This document shows positions 32,671 to 41,772 of a DNA stretch of 64,000 nt, piece by piece. The stretch covers positions 62,001 through 126,000 of the forward strand of contig JADFMN010000007.1 of assembly GCA_022563855.1 (NCBI GenBank), read 5' to 3'. Both the position numbers and the translations under genes were made by a program. Origin of the DNA: Armatimonadota bacterium. Lineage in GTDB: Bacteria; Armatimonadota; Fimbriimonadia; Fimbriimonadales; Fimbriimonadaceae. Positions within the stretch are counted from its first letter, which is position 1, and every line of letters begins with the position of its first letter. The notes under the pieces are model-generated. The model was not told where the DNA came from. It saw only the letters and a program-made list of their open reading frames with translations, and did not search any database.

Positions 32671-33753
32671 ATGAAAACACCGACTGTCGCCATAGACGCA
32701 AGGCTAATTTGCCGCAGCAGCACTGGCGACACAAGCTATTGGCGCGGGCTTCTGCGCGGGTTGGCCGATGTGGCCGCCGATCTCCGAATTCTGCTCTATT
32801 CCAACGCCTCAAAACCCGCAAATGCTCCTGAAACGCCGGATTTTGAGTGGATTCATCTTCCAGCGAGCCACGATCGGCTCTGGAGCCTCGTTACATTTCC
32901 CAGGGCGGCGGTGCGGCAAGGCGCCGACGTGATCCACACTCAGTACAACGTATCGCCGCTCTGCGGCAATCTGGCGGTCACGACCATACACGACGTCTCA
33001 TTCTTCATCGGCCCCGAGTGGTTCGGCCTGAAGGATCGCCTGTTGCTGCGGTGGCAGGTGCCTGCTTCCGTCAAGCGCGCGAGGCAGGTCATCACGGTTT
33101 CGGAGACCTCCAAATCGGAGTTGGAGCGGTTCATACCCGCATCAAAAGGGAAGGTCAACGTGACTTACAACGCGCTCGGCGACAACATCAAGCCGATGCC
33201 CGCCGAGGAAGCAAGGCGCATCGTGAGCGATGACCTCGGTGTCGTCGGCCCGTACGTTCTCACGGTAGGGACCCGCTGGCCGAGGAAGAACATCCGTCTT
33301 GCGATCGAGGCGTGCGCCGGATTGCCAGAAACCGTTCCGCACCGGTTGGTCGTGACCGGCAAGGCCGGTTGGGGCGATCTGGCAGACCACCAACGAACGC
33401 AGTTCACCGGATACGTTTCGGACACGCAGCTCACCGCGCTCTACCAGTGTGCCGACCTCTACGTTGCTCCCAGCTTTCATGAGGGGTTCGGCATCCCGCT
33501 GCTCGAAGCGTGGGCTTGCGGCTGCCCTGTAGTCTGCAGCAGCGGGGGAGCGCTTCCGGAGATCGCGGCCGACGCTGCCGAGGTCGTGACTTCTTGGATC
33601 GCAGCCGATTGGACAGCCGTGATCGCCGATGTTCTGGCTGATTCGAGTAAATTAGAGCAGTTGCGTCAACGAGGGCGATCTCGCCTCGGCGAATACTCGT
33701 GGGACAAGACGGCGCGTAGCACGATCGACGTCTACCGCAAAGTGATCGGCTGA
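32671..33753 (+). CDS. Glycosyltransferase family 4-like protein
   Basis: A GT-B fold glycosyltransferase (360 aa) that moves a sugar from an activated donor to an unknown acceptor, probably for envelope polysaccharide. The N-terminal domain has VIHTQYNVSPLCGNLAVTTI and DVSFF; the donor domain has VGTRWPRKNI, then APSFHEGFGIPLLEAWACG, the classic E-x7-E motif of GT4 enzymes. The start at 32671 (MKTPTVAIDARL) is the family-like one; the open frame 18 codons upstream is probably not used. It heads a packed five-gene run in which each gene overlaps or nearly touches the next. Confidence 0.88.
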   Translation: MKTPTVAIDARLICRSSTGDTSYWRGLLRGLADVAADLRILLYSNASKPANAPETPDFEWIHLPASHDRLWSLVTFPRAAVRQGADVIHTQYNVSPLCGNLAVTTIHDVSFFIGPEWFGLKDRLLLRWQVPASVKRARQVITVSETSKSELERFIPASKGKVNVTYNALGDNIKPMPAEEARRIVSDDLGVVGPYVLTVGTRWPRKNIRLAIEACAGLPETVPHRLVVTGKAGWGDLADHQRTQFTGYVSDTQLTALYQCADLYVAPSFHEGFGIPLLEAWACGCPVVCSSGGALPEIAADAAEVVTSWIAADWTAVIADVLADSSKLEQLRQRGRSRLGEYSWDKTARSTIDVYRKVIG

Positions 33754-33935
33754 TGGACAAGAAGCTCTTAGAAATCCTTGCTTGCCCGAGATGCGATACC
33801 CGCCCGGCGTTGGCCGAGCGCGAGGATCAACTCGTGTGCACCGAATGTGGCTATGCGTATCCGGTAGTCGACGGCATACCGCATCTCTTGGTCGAAGACG
33901 CCATCCCACCTGAGGACAAAGATGAGCGAAGTTAA
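33753..33935 (+). CDS. Trm112-family zinc-ribbon protein (YcaR-like)
   Basis: 60 aa. Two Cys pairs (CPRC near 11-14 and CTEC near 30-33) form a zinc ribbon, with LLEILACP before and [11 protein letters not shown] after, the full signature of the UPF0434/Trm112 family. In eukaryotes and archaea Trm112 stabilises methyltransferases; the bacterial role is unsettled. Its ATG overlaps the glycosyltransferase stop (TGATG). Confidence 0.92.
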   Translation: MDKKLLEILACPRCDTRPALAEREDQLVCTECGYAYPVVDGIPHLLVEDAIPPEDKDERS

Positions 33936-34377
33936 GATGAACGTGCTCGTGTTGCACGGGCCAAACCTGAATCTGACGAGTTTTAGAGAACCTGAGATGT
34001 ACGGCAAGATGCCGCTGGCCGACATCGATGCCGCGATACAGGATCGGGCGAAGGAGCTAGATCAAGAAGTTCGAATCCTGCAATCCAACCACGAGGGAAT
34101 TTTGATCGACACGATCCACGAGCACAGGACGTGGGCGCACGCGATCGTCGTCAATCCCGGCGCACTGACGCACTATTCGTATGCGTTGCGCGACGCGCTT
34201 TCCAGCGTGCGCCTGCCGGTTGTCGAAGTTCACCTGTCGAACGTCAATGCGCGGGAGGAGTTTAGAAAAACCAGCGTGATCGCGCCGGTGTGCGTCGGCA
34301 CGATAGCCGGATTCGGGCCTGACAGCTACCTGCTAGCGATGTCCGCGCTCCGAAACATGGAGAAGTCGGTTGTATGA
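33922..34377 (+). CDS. aroQ: 3-dehydroquinate dehydratase, type II
   Basis: Third step of the shikimate pathway: trans-dehydration of 3-dehydroquinate. The family N-terminus [12 protein letters not shown] and the catalytic-loop REPEMYG (Tyr) are present, followed by [30 protein letters not shown] and the histidine in VEVHLSNV. The loop reads [10 protein letters not shown] where many enzymes have LGTREPEIYG. Two starts are possible: ATG at 33922, overlapping the Trm112 gene, or ATG at 33937, 1 nt after its stop. ATGA overlap with the next gene. Confidence 0.92.
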   Translation: MSEVKMNVLVLHGPNLNLTSFREPEMYGKMPLADIDAAIQDRAKELDQEVRILQSNHEGILIDTIHEHRTWAHAIVVNPGALTHYSYALRDALSSVRLPVVEVHLSNVNAREEFRKTSVIAPVCVGTIAGFGPDSYLLAMSALRNMEKSVV

Positions 34378-35444
34378 GCCAGCCGCTCGACCGGCTGCGC
34401 CGTCAGATGTCGGCCGAAAACGTCGACGCAGCGTTCGTGTCGGACTTGCTGAACGTGGGTTGGCTGACCGGTTTCACAGGTTCTAGCGGCTTCGTGATCG
34501 TAACCGGCGATCAAGCGCTGTTCTTGACGGACAGCAGATACACGATCCAAGCGAACGAGGAAGTCTCTGGATTTGAAGTGCGTTGGTACCAGAGGCCGAA
34601 GACCTTCGAACAGTTCGCCGGCGAGTGCCTGGCGGACCTGGGGATCAGCAAGATCGCGTTCGAGCCCTCCATATCCTACGCAACTTGGCAGTCTTGGGGG
34701 AGCAAGATCGGAGGCGTTGAGTGGACCGATTCACCCGACCTCTTCAAACCGCTTCGCATGATCAAGACTCCGGAAGAGATCGCCCTTATCCGCGACGCGT
34801 GTGGAATCGCTGACGCCTGCTGCGAGTACTTGCACGGTCGAATGCAGGCTGGCCGCAGCGAGTTCGACATTCAGTTGGACCTGGAGTTCTTCCTCCGCCG
34901 GCAGGGGGCCGATATCGCATTCGACCCGATCGTGGTCAGCGGCCCGAACAGCGCAAAACCGCACGGTCAAGCCGGCGATCGGACTTTGCAGGAAGGTGAC
35001 TTCGTAACGCTGGACCTGGGGGCGCGCAAGGCAGGTTACAACAGCGACATCACTCGTACGTTCGTAGTCGGACAGCCGTCCGAGCGGCACCGAGAGGTCT
35101 ACGACCAGGTCTTGAAGGCGCAGCTTGCCGCGATAGAGGCGTTGCAACCAGGAACCGCTGCAAAGGACGTCGATCAGCTTTCCCGATCGATTCTCGCCGA
35201 AAAAGACCTTGACAAGTACTTCGGCCACGGACTCGGCCACGGTCTCGGCCGCGCCGTACACGATTACGGCGGTCTCAGTTCAAGCTCCACCGACACGATC
35301 GAGGCAGGACAGGTCTGGACGGTGGAGCCGGGCGTTTACATCGAGGGCTTTGGTGGGGTGCGGATCGAAGACGACGTTCTCGTCACCGACAGCGGCCCGG
35401 AACTGCTGACGCACTACACCAAAGAGCTTCTCGTGATCGGTTAA
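34374..35444 (+). CDS. M24-family aminopeptidase (Xaa-Pro type)
   Basis: A 356-aa metallopeptidase with the pita-bread fold. The N-terminal creatinase-like domain (1-120) has [14 protein letters not shown] and [12 protein letters not shown]. The catalytic domain has the metal ligands in [18 protein letters not shown] (two Asp), [14 protein letters not shown] (His), VEPGVYI (Glu) and [10 protein letters not shown] (Glu). All five are present. It removes N-terminal residues before proline. Coupled to aroQ through ATGA. Confidence 0.93.
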   Translation: MSQPLDRLRRQMSAENVDAAFVSDLLNVGWLTGFTGSSGFVIVTGDQALFLTDSRYTIQANEEVSGFEVRWYQRPKTFEQFAGECLADLGISKIAFEPSISYATWQSWGSKIGGVEWTDSPDLFKPLRMIKTPEEIALIRDACGIADACCEYLHGRMQAGRSEFDIQLDLEFFLRRQGADIAFDPIVVSGPNSAKPHGQAGDRTLQEGDFVTLDLGARKAGYNSDITRTFVVGQPSERHREVYDQVLKAQLAAIEALQPGTAAKDVDQLSRSILAEKDLDKYFGHGLGHGLGRAVHDYGGLSSSSTDTIEAGQVWTVEPGVYIEGFGGVRIEDDVLVTDSGPELLTHYTKELLVIG

Positions 35445-35449
35445 AGTCG

Positions 35450-36280
35450 ATGGCCAAACCCGTTTTAGTCCTGGATCGGTTCGCGCTGGCCAAAGACGGA
35501 CCGCTGCTCAACCTGGAGTTGCACCAGGGCGAGATCTACGCGGTCATCGGCCCAGCTGGCGGTGGCAAGAGCGTGTTCCTCGACACGCTGGCCGGCGACG
35601 AGGTTCCTGCTTGCGGATCTGCGCTGCTGGCCGGTTCGCTTCTTGCGGCCGAGTACTCTACGGGCAAAGGTCGCCAGACGCCGTTTGGCGCTGCGAAGGC
35701 AGCCGCTCGGGACGTTCCGAGGGAGCGCATCTCTTTCGCGCTGTCAGCTCTCGGCTTATGGGACGTTCGCAACGAGAGCATGTCGAAGATGCCGCGCTCG
35801 ATGCTCGCCGCGTGCGACCTTCTGCCGTGTCTGGTCTGCGACGACGACATCATCCTCATCGACGGCCACCTCGACCTCCTCGACCCTTGGCAGTTGGAGA
35901 GTACGCTCGAAGCGATGTTCCAACTCGCTGATGAGGGTTCGGCATTCATGGTTGCGACCAACCGTCCAGACCTTGCAGAGCGTTTCGGCAAGCTCATTGT
36001 TTTCCGAGAAGGCGAGCCGATTTACGCTGGATCAGTCCAAGACTTGATCGATTCTCAGGAGCCGACCGAGATCACGATCGAGACGGACGACCTGAGTACC
36101 GTACGCTCCATGGTCGAGCCGTTCGCGCTCGGCGTTCGCGCATCGGGGAACAAGTTGATCGTTACGGCCGAAAAGGGCCAAGAGCTTGCCGCACGATTGA
36201 TCACGCAAGGGTACGGCACTGTTGAAACGGTCGTCGTCAAGACGCCGAGCCTTGAAGACGCGCTGCTACGGCTGTTCTAG
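35450..36280 (+). CDS. Degenerate ABC-type ATPase
   Basis: A 276-aa protein whose first 220 residues follow the ABC ATPase fold. Walker A is good (GPAGGGKSVF at 33-42), but the LSGGQ signature has become MSKMPRSMLA, and the strand of Walker B reads DDIILIDGHLDLLD, where the catalytic Glu after the Asp is Gly. It may therefore bind nucleotide without efficient hydrolysis. The last 70 residues form a small regulatory-like domain (ITIETDDLSTVRSMVEPF). It follows the M24 gene after 5 nt. No permease gene is next to it. Confidence 0.75.
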   Translation: MAKPVLVLDRFALAKDGPLLNLELHQGEIYAVIGPAGGGKSVFLDTLAGDEVPACGSALLAGSLLAAEYSTGKGRQTPFGAAKAAARDVPRERISFALSALGLWDVRNESMSKMPRSMLAACDLLPCLVCDDDIILIDGHLDLLDPWQLESTLEAMFQLADEGSAFMVATNRPDLAERFGKLIVFREGEPIYAGSVQDLIDSQEPTEITIETDDLSTVRSMVEPFALGVRASGNKLIVTAEKGQELAARLITQGYGTVETVVVKTPSLEDALLRLF

Positions 36281-38118
36281 TTCACGACCCGGGTATCGCC
36301 AAACCGCTTCGTCACCCCTCGGGCATCCAAGAACTCCAGAAGCGGTATCGCGTACTTGCGCGATGTGCCGAGCATCCCACGGAACTCGGACGCCGTGAAC
36401 TTCTTGTCGGCAAAGTTCTCCCTCACTTTTTCTGTCACCTGCTGAATCTGGCGCTTTGTGTAGAAGAGGCCGTCGCCGACCCGCACGAGTTCTCCGGCTT
36501 CGAGGCCGACACCGATGATCTGCTCGACTGCCTGGACCGGCACAACGAGCGACTCTGCGATCGCGCGGGCGTTCGGAACGGAGACGCCGGCACCCTCTAG
36601 CTCCTGCGCTACCCGAGCAAGCAGCGCCGCCTGACGATCTGACAGCTTCACCTCGAACGCCGCCAACGCGACGTTCGTTCCAGCGACGCGCAAGTCGCCG
36701 CGGGCCGCTAGGTGCGCGATGATCCGATCTAGCGGCTTGCCCAACCACGGCAGGCCAGCGCTCTTCACTGCCAGTTCGCGAGAGTGATTGAGCTTCGTCG
36801 GTTCGCGCTCGTGAATCGATCTCAAGGCATTGAGGAACAGCGAGACAGATTCGCTGAATCGATCTGGAACGAACCATAAGCCGGCGAAGCCCACGAGCTT
36901 CCCTTCTTCCTTGAGCTTTTCGAACACGCCGCCGAGCGCCTGTTGCGACTTGCCGACCAACCGGCACACGTCCGCAGTGTCCAGTCCGTGCGGCGCCCTC
37001 CCGACCAGCGTGATGATCGCCTCTGCTTCGTCAAGGCCCTCATCCACAGTTTCGATTTGCGCGCTCTTCCTCCTGAGCACCGCCTCTGGCACAGTGACCG
37101 TGCCGCCGCCAAGCAGCCGTGGTGGACTGTATTTCCTGATGATCAACGGCTGGCCCTTGGCTGCGGCGACAGGCCTTTCACAGCGCAGCTGGACGAGGTC
37201 GGATTCGTAGTCGTTCAGGAACGCGCGGGCAATTACCTCGTCCGCACCGATCGAAACACGAACTCGTTCGCTATGACGCGGAGGGTTGAGCCATCGAACA
37301 TTAGCGTCGAACAGCTCAGTTTCGAACAGTACCCCCGGCGATCCGACCGCTTGGCCGCGGTGCAGATCCTCCGCCTTGACGCCGCTGAGGTTCAGCGCCG
37401 TCCGGCTCCCCCGATTGCCGACTTCCAACGACTCGTCATGACTGTGAATTGAGCGAATCCGTGCATGCAGATCGCCGGGTATCACGACGGCTCTCGCGCC
37501 GGTCTCAACGTTCCCCTGAGCCAGCGTGCCCGTGACGACGGCTCCGTGACCTTTCACCGTAAAGACCCGGTCGATCGGCAAGTACCAAGACGCGGCCGCC
37601 GCTTCAGGAGCCGATTTGAACGCCCTCGCCAGCTCCTGGCGAAGCTCGTCAAGGCCGCTGCCCTCTTTTGCCGAGACGGGGATGATCGGAGAGTCTTTGA
37701 AGCGAGTCGGCGCCAACAGCTCCGCCACCTCCTCGCTCGTGAAATCGATCATGTCGCTGTCGGCGAGGTCCGCCCTGGTAACTGCGACGACCAGCCTTTG
37801 AACCGGCAGAAGCTCAAGAATCTGAAAGTGTTCGACCGTCTGCGGCATGACCGATTCGTCTGCCGCTACGCAAAGCAGCGCTACGTCTATGCCCAAAGCG
37901 CCGACCAGCATGTTCGTTAGAAACCGCTCGTGGCCCGGAACATCGACGATCGACACGCGGCCTACTTCGGGCAGGTCGATGTAAGCGAACCCGATGTCGA
38001 TCGTGAGCCCGCGCCTTTTCTCTTCGGGCAGCCGATCTGTGTCAATTCCGGTCAAGGCCTGGATTAACGTAGTCTTCCCATGATCGACATGGCCAGCGGT
38101 TCCGATCAACTTCGACAT
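36277..38118 (-). CDS. selB: Selenocysteine-specific elongation factor SelB
   Basis: SelB brings Sec-tRNA to UGA codons that are followed by a SECIS hairpin. Residues 1-170 are the GTPase: [35 protein letters not shown], and the SelB-like [14 protein letters not shown] switch. Then come the beta-barrel domains II-III and the four winged-helix repeats at the C-terminus (about 380-613) that bind SECIS RNA. The start at 38118 gives [13 protein letters not shown], the normal N-terminus (613 aa). Its ATG overlaps the stop of the upstream gene by 1 nt. selA, selC and selD were not seen here. Confidence 0.95.
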   Translation of the reverse strand: MSKLIGTAGHVDHGKTTLIQALTGIDTDRLPEEKRRGLTIDIGFAYIDLPEVGRVSIVDVPGHERFLTNMLVGALGIDVALLCVAADESVMPQTVEHFQILELLPVQRLVVAVTRADLADSDMIDFTSEEVAELLAPTRFKDSPIIPVSAKEGSGLDELRQELARAFKSAPEAAAASWYLPIDRVFTVKGHGAVVTGTLAQGNVETGARAVVIPGDLHARIRSIHSHDESLEVGNRGSRTALNLSGVKAEDLHRGQAVGSPGVLFETELFDANVRWLNPPRHSERVRVSIGADEVIARAFLNDYESDLVQLRCERPVAAAKGQPLIIRKYSPPRLLGGGTVTVPEAVLRRKSAQIETVDEGLDEAEAIITLVGRAPHGLDTADVCRLVGKSQQALGGVFEKLKEEGKLVGFAGLWFVPDRFSESVSLFLNALRSIHEREPTKLNHSRELAVKSAGLPWLGKPLDRIIAHLAARGDLRVAGTNVALAAFEVKLSDRQAALLARVAQELEGAGVSVPNARAIAESLVVPVQAVEQIIGVGLEAGELVRVGDGLFYTKRQIQQVTEKVRENFADKKFTASEFRGMLGTSRKYAIPLLEFLDARGVTKRFGDTRVVN

Positions 38119-38999
38119 TAAAGTTCCAACGGCTGATAGCTTTGCATACTGATATCGCCGTCGCGGTATTGCCAAAGATCAAATTTCTTGCCGATTACCC
38201 CGGCTCCGTGGCTCCCGTCCTTCGCGAGCGCAAACACGACGCAGTGCCGATCACCGGTCTCTGGCCTGCGTCGGACCATCTCGCGCATCACGGATTCGCA
38301 GGCTGTCTGCGCCGACATGCCAGCGCGCATCGCGTCGATGACGCGAACCGAAACGCAGTGCTTCCAGAGTTCCTCGCCCCAACCGGTCGCCCCGGCGGCG
38401 CCGACCTCGTCGTCGGCGTAGATGCCGGCTCCAATGATCGGAGAGTCGCCCACCCGACCGGGGATCTTGTAGCCCAACCCGCTTGTGGAGCTAGCCGCGC
38501 TGAACCTCCCGTCCTCGACGCCGACCATCGTTATCGTATCAGGCGGAATCTCGTCGACCGTGTGAATGTACTGCTCAGCTCTCGCCGGGTCCGCGAGGTA
38601 GCCCTCGTAATCCTCGATCGATTTCGGCGTCATCAGGTTCTGTGGAGCGAACCCGTTTTCAATTGCGAATCGCCGAGCCTGTTCGCCAGCGATCATGTTG
38701 TGCCGGGTTTTCTCCATCACGAGTCGGGCAACGGTGATCGCCGGGAGGATTCCACGGAGCGCACACACCGCCCCGCAATTCAGGTCGCGCCCATCCATGA
38801 TGCCGGCGTCCAGCTCGATGTCGCCATCACAGTTTGGCCTCGCTCCGCGCCCGATCGCAACCAGCTCAGGATCGTCCTCCGCGACCACGAGTCCCCGCTC
38901 GAGGCACCGAATGACTGTCGCGCCCTCAGCTCTTGCATCTGCAGCGGCACGGATCGCAACTTCACCCGGCCGCTCCCACGTGGCAAGCATAATCGCCAT
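38118..38999 (-). CDS. N-terminal-nucleophile asparaginase / glycosylasparaginase (T2 family)
   Basis: A 293-aa precursor of the glycosylasparaginase family, which cleaves itself and uses the new N-terminal Thr as nucleophile to hydrolyse N4-glycosyl-asparagine or isoaspartyl bonds. The nucleophile is Thr155 in PPDTITMVGVEDG, followed by the family blocks STSGLGYKIPGRVGDSPIIG and YADDEVGAAGATGWGE. No signal peptide is obvious, unlike eukaryotic lysosomal forms. It is coupled to selB by a 1-nt overlap. A TACAGT box lies 7 nt before the ATG. Confidence 0.9.
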   Translation of the reverse strand: MAIMLATWERPGEVAIRAAADARAEGATVIRCLERGLVVAEDDPELVAIGRGARPNCDGDIELDAGIMDGRDLNCGAVCALRGILPAITVARLVMEKTRHNMIAGEQARRFAIENGFAPQNLMTPKSIEDYEGYLADPARAEQYIHTVDEIPPDTITMVGVEDGRFSAASSTSGLGYKIPGRVGDSPIIGAGIYADDEVGAAGATGWGEELWKHCVSVRVIDAMRAGMSAQTACESVMREMVRRRPETGDRHCVVFALAKDGSHGAGVIGKKFDLWQYRDGDISMQSYQPLEL

Positions 39000-39666
39000 G
39001 CGAACAACTGTACCAGAATCCAGGTATATATACTGGGAAACCGATCTTACGGCACTGTATGCCCCTTCTCATCTGCGATCGTATACATGGCCACAATCGT
39101 GGTCCCTCAATCCCACCTGCCCGTAACCTATAATGGAAAGGTTCGCTGTTTTCAAGATCACCTTCCTGGATGCTTCCTCTGAAGACAACTCCGCTCGATG
39201 ATAGCGGCCTGCCGGCCATCAAGGCCCCGTAAGCATCTACTGATCGATGTGCCTGATGCATACTCGATGCCCCTTCTGACAACGCCAGAGGGCTCGCTTT
39301 AGGTTCAATTTGGACGTCGTCGCTGTCAAACGAGGCTCATCACTGTAGCGCCCATGCGGGGGCACGGCTCCTTGTGAAGGCGGAGCAAGGCGTGTGCAAC
39401 AGCGCAGGTTTGAGAACGTTAGTGCTTAGGACATTCACCTCTACCTAATCAATAAGGTTTCCTGGTAAATATACTAGGAAGATCAATTCTCCAACCCTGA
39501 TACCTAATCCTGTTAAAGATACTAGGATTCTTCTGCCCTGGTAACTTTAACAGGTTAGTCTTGTTGCGCGACGGCCAATGTCTTCTCTTGGACGGAAGTC
39601 AGGATGACGATGGCGGATTGTGCCCCGTCCAAATCAATCTCAACTTAGAGATATCAAGGAAGACAA
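39000..39666. promoter_or_regulatory. Long regulatory region upstream of flagellin
   Basis: No gene is supported in these 667 bp. The part from about 39420 to 39560 is AT-rich and repetitive: CCTGGTAAATATACTAGG near 39461, CCTGTTAAAGATACTAGG near 39509, and an inverted form CCTGGTAACTTTAACAGG near 39538; a similar palindrome CCAGGTATATATACTGGG lies near 39021. The flagellin start has a GGAAG ribosome binding site 6 nt upstream. I see no clear sigma-28 or sigma-54 promoter. Confidence 0.55.
39504..39558 (+). promoter_or_regulatory. Competing hairpins in the flagellin leader
   Basis: CTAATCCTGTTAAAG (39504-39518) pairs with CTTTAACAGGTTAG (39545-39558) with one bulge. The left arm can instead pair locally (AATCCT with AGGATT at 39524-39529). 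Two mutually exclusive folds 110-160 nt before the flagellin ATG could form an attenuator or protein-binding leader. Confidence 0.45.
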
Positions 39667-41097
39667 ATGTCGTTTCGAATCAATACTAACGTTTCCGCGA
39701 TGAACGCGCTGCGAAACCTGAACATGACAGGCAAGCTGCTCGCGCAATCTGTAACCCGGCTGTCCACCGGTCTGCGAATCAATAACGCAGGCGATGACCC
39801 GTCGGGCCTAATCGCTTCGGAGAAGTTCCGTGCACAAATTGCTAGCATGGACCAGGCTCTCAAGAACAACCAGGACGCTCTAAACTACGCCAAGACCGCT
39901 GAAGGCGCTCTCGACGAAGTCAACCGACTGTTGCGCGATGCTCGCTCACTGGCGGTCGCCTTCTCAGGCTCGCTCGACTCTTTGCAGTTGCAAGCGAACC
40001 AAAACCAGCTCAACTCGATCATGGCCTCGATCGATCGCATCGCCACGAACACTGCGTTCGGCACCAAAAAGCTCCTCGACGGTAGCTCTGGCGTTCAGGC
40101 GACAGTGGTCAACGGCGCGAAGATCGACAGCATCTACCTCGGTGGAACGGTCGGCACACAGTCGATCACGGCTGACGGTGCAGTGACGGTCGACGTAACA
40201 ACCGCCGCTACGCAGGCGACCCACACTGGCACCAAGGCGACAGCTGCTGCAGACCTCTCGACGTACCTCGCGCTCGCAGTCGGCGTTTCCGGTTCGTTCG
40301 CCATCAACGGCGTCACGATCGAGATATCTTCGACTGAGACGTTCGGCGATGTCATCAACAAGATCAACGCCGTGCAGGGCCAGACCGGCGTGCGCGCAGA
40401 AGGAATCTTCGGCGGCGGCAACGGTCAGATCAAGCTGGACCAGAACACGTACGGCTCGCTCTCCAAGGTCAACCTGACCGACTCGGTCGGCATTATCCAG
40501 ACCGTAGCGAGCTCCGTATCCAACGCAGGCATCGACGCCATTGCGAGCGTCACAGTCGGCGTGTTAAACCCAGTCGTCTTCACAGGCGGCCAGAACGGCA
40601 ACGACGGCCTGACCATGACGGACAGCGCGTTGAACTCCGTGAAGCTCACGGCTGACGGTAACGCTGTTGCGACGTATGTAGGCGCCGCACAGGTAACGGC
40701 TGGTTCGGCGACTTTCCAGATCGGCGCTAACGCTGGTCAAACGACCCAGCTCGCTCTGGCCAGCGCGTCCTCGAGCACGCTCGGTATCAGCAGCTTAGAC
40801 ATCACGTCCGCTGGCGGCGCTAGCAGCGCGATGACACTGATCGACTCCGCAATCGACACGATCTCCCGCCAGCGCGGCGACATCGGATCGTTCATGCGGT
40901 TCACTGTCGAATCGAACATCCGGGCGCTCGGTGTTGCACGAGAGAACCTGGCAGCCACTGACTCGACGCTTCGAGAAATCGACGTCGCTCAGGAGATGAC
41001 GAACTTCACGAGGCTCCAGATTCTGATGCAGTCCGGTCTATCCGTACTCGCGCAGGCCAACTCGGCCCCGTCGGCAGTTCTCGGGCTTCTCCGCTAA
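39667..41097 (+). CDS. Flagellin
   Basis: The filament protein, exported by the flagellar type III system. Both conserved ends are present: N-terminal FRINTNVSAMNALRNLNMTG with RLSTGLRINNAGDDPSGLIA, and C-terminal RENLAATDSTLREIDVAQEM to SVLAQANSAPSAVLGLLR. The middle (about 160-390) is a variable surface domain with a flagellin hook IN motif around 215-260 (FAINGVTIEISSTETFGDVI). There is no signal peptide, as expected. At 476 aa it is medium sized. It is alone, without other flagellar genes nearby. Confidence 0.96.
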   Translation: MSFRINTNVSAMNALRNLNMTGKLLAQSVTRLSTGLRINNAGDDPSGLIASEKFRAQIASMDQALKNNQDALNYAKTAEGALDEVNRLLRDARSLAVAFSGSLDSLQLQANQNQLNSIMASIDRIATNTAFGTKKLLDGSSGVQATVVNGAKIDSIYLGGTVGTQSITADGAVTVDVTTAATQATHTGTKATAAADLSTYLALAVGVSGSFAINGVTIEISSTETFGDVINKINAVQGQTGVRAEGIFGGGNGQIKLDQNTYGSLSKVNLTDSVGIIQTVASSVSNAGIDAIASVTVGVLNPVVFTGGQNGNDGLTMTDSALNSVKLTADGNAVATYVGAAQVTAGSATFQIGANAGQTTQLALASASSSTLGISSLDITSAGGASSAMTLIDSAIDTISRQRGDIGSFMRFTVESNIRALGVARENLAATDSTLREIDVAQEMTNFTRLQILMQSGLSVLAQANSAPSAVLGLLR

Positions 41098-41127
41098 CCA
41101 CGAAGTCTTTCAAGACTCGCTTGAAAA

Positions 41128-41757
41128 CTAAGCAGGACCCTGGGCTTCGGCCTGGGGTTCTTGCTTTTGCCAGGCCCGCAGTTCCTTGAGCAGCCTCTTC
41201 CCTTCGCGCACGTTTCCGAACATCGTGGCGCGCTGCCTCGGCTCGACCAACAGCCGGATCGGCTTTCCCGATACATTGGCTTCGACGCATATCCACCGTC
41301 CCAGTCCGATCCAAGAGTGCGGGTTAGGCCGAAAGCGAATCTCGTCGATATCGTTCCGCCGGATGCGTACTTTGCAAGTCTCGCCCCAGTATTCGATCTC
41401 GTCGTCGTGGATGAAGAGGAAACCGACCTCTTCGTGAGCGTCGAGCAACCCCTTGTACGATGGCCTCGCGAAACCGACGAACACCTTTGCTTGTTGGTCG
41501 AACGGCCGCTCCATGTGAAGACGGCGTCCCATCTCGTTCCGCGCTCCACCGGTGCCTGTCAAGCCGAGTAAGCCTACAAGGAGCCAGGCCGTCGCCACAA
41601 ATCCGCCTAGCCAGTAGTAGAAGGGCGCTTGACGAAAGCCACCGTCGCCAAATGCTATCGCCGCCGGATACAGCAGCGGCGCAGACAGCAGCAGCGGCAA
41701 CAGATTGCCGATCATCTTTCGACCGGTAGTCCACACCCGTTTCTCGCTCGGCGACAT
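41128..41757 (-). CDS. Membrane hypothetical protein with PH-like soluble domain
   Basis: Not recognised by name. 209 aa, with two membrane helices near the N-terminus (MIGNLLPLLLSAPLLYPAAI and YWLGGFVATAWLLVGLLGL), then a cytoplasmic domain of about 130 residues with alternating strands (VGFLFIHDDEIEYWGE, KVRIRRNDIDEIRFRP) that resembles bacterial PH-like domains. The tail is disordered. Only 15 bp separate its ATG from that of the addB-like gene, so the two promoters overlap. Confidence 0.7.
   Translation of the reverse strand: MSPSEKRVWTTGRKMIGNLLPLLLSAPLLYPAAIAFGDGGFRQAPFYYWLGGFVATAWLLVGLLGLTGTGGARNEMGRRLHMERPFDQQAKVFVGFARPSYKGLLDAHEEVGFLFIHDDEIEYWGETCKVRIRRNDIDEIRFRPNPHSWIGLGRWICVEANVSGKPIRLLVEPRQRATMFGNVREGKRLLKELRAWQKQEPQAEAQGPA
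41137..41170 (+). terminator. Terminator after flagellin
   Basis: ACCCTGGGC-TTCG-GCCTGGGGT forms a 9-bp stem with two G-U pairs and a stable UUCG loop, followed by TCTTGCTTTT. It lies inside the 3' end of the convergent gene. A second hairpin, TTTCAAG-ACTCG-CTTGAAA, precedes it at 41108. Confidence 0.65.
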
Positions 41758-41772
41758 AATACAACCTGAACT

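Noticed and set aside
39420-39560. CRISPR-like repeats before flagellin
   Set aside because: Units are degenerate, of mixed orientation and without uniform spacers; no cas genes are near.
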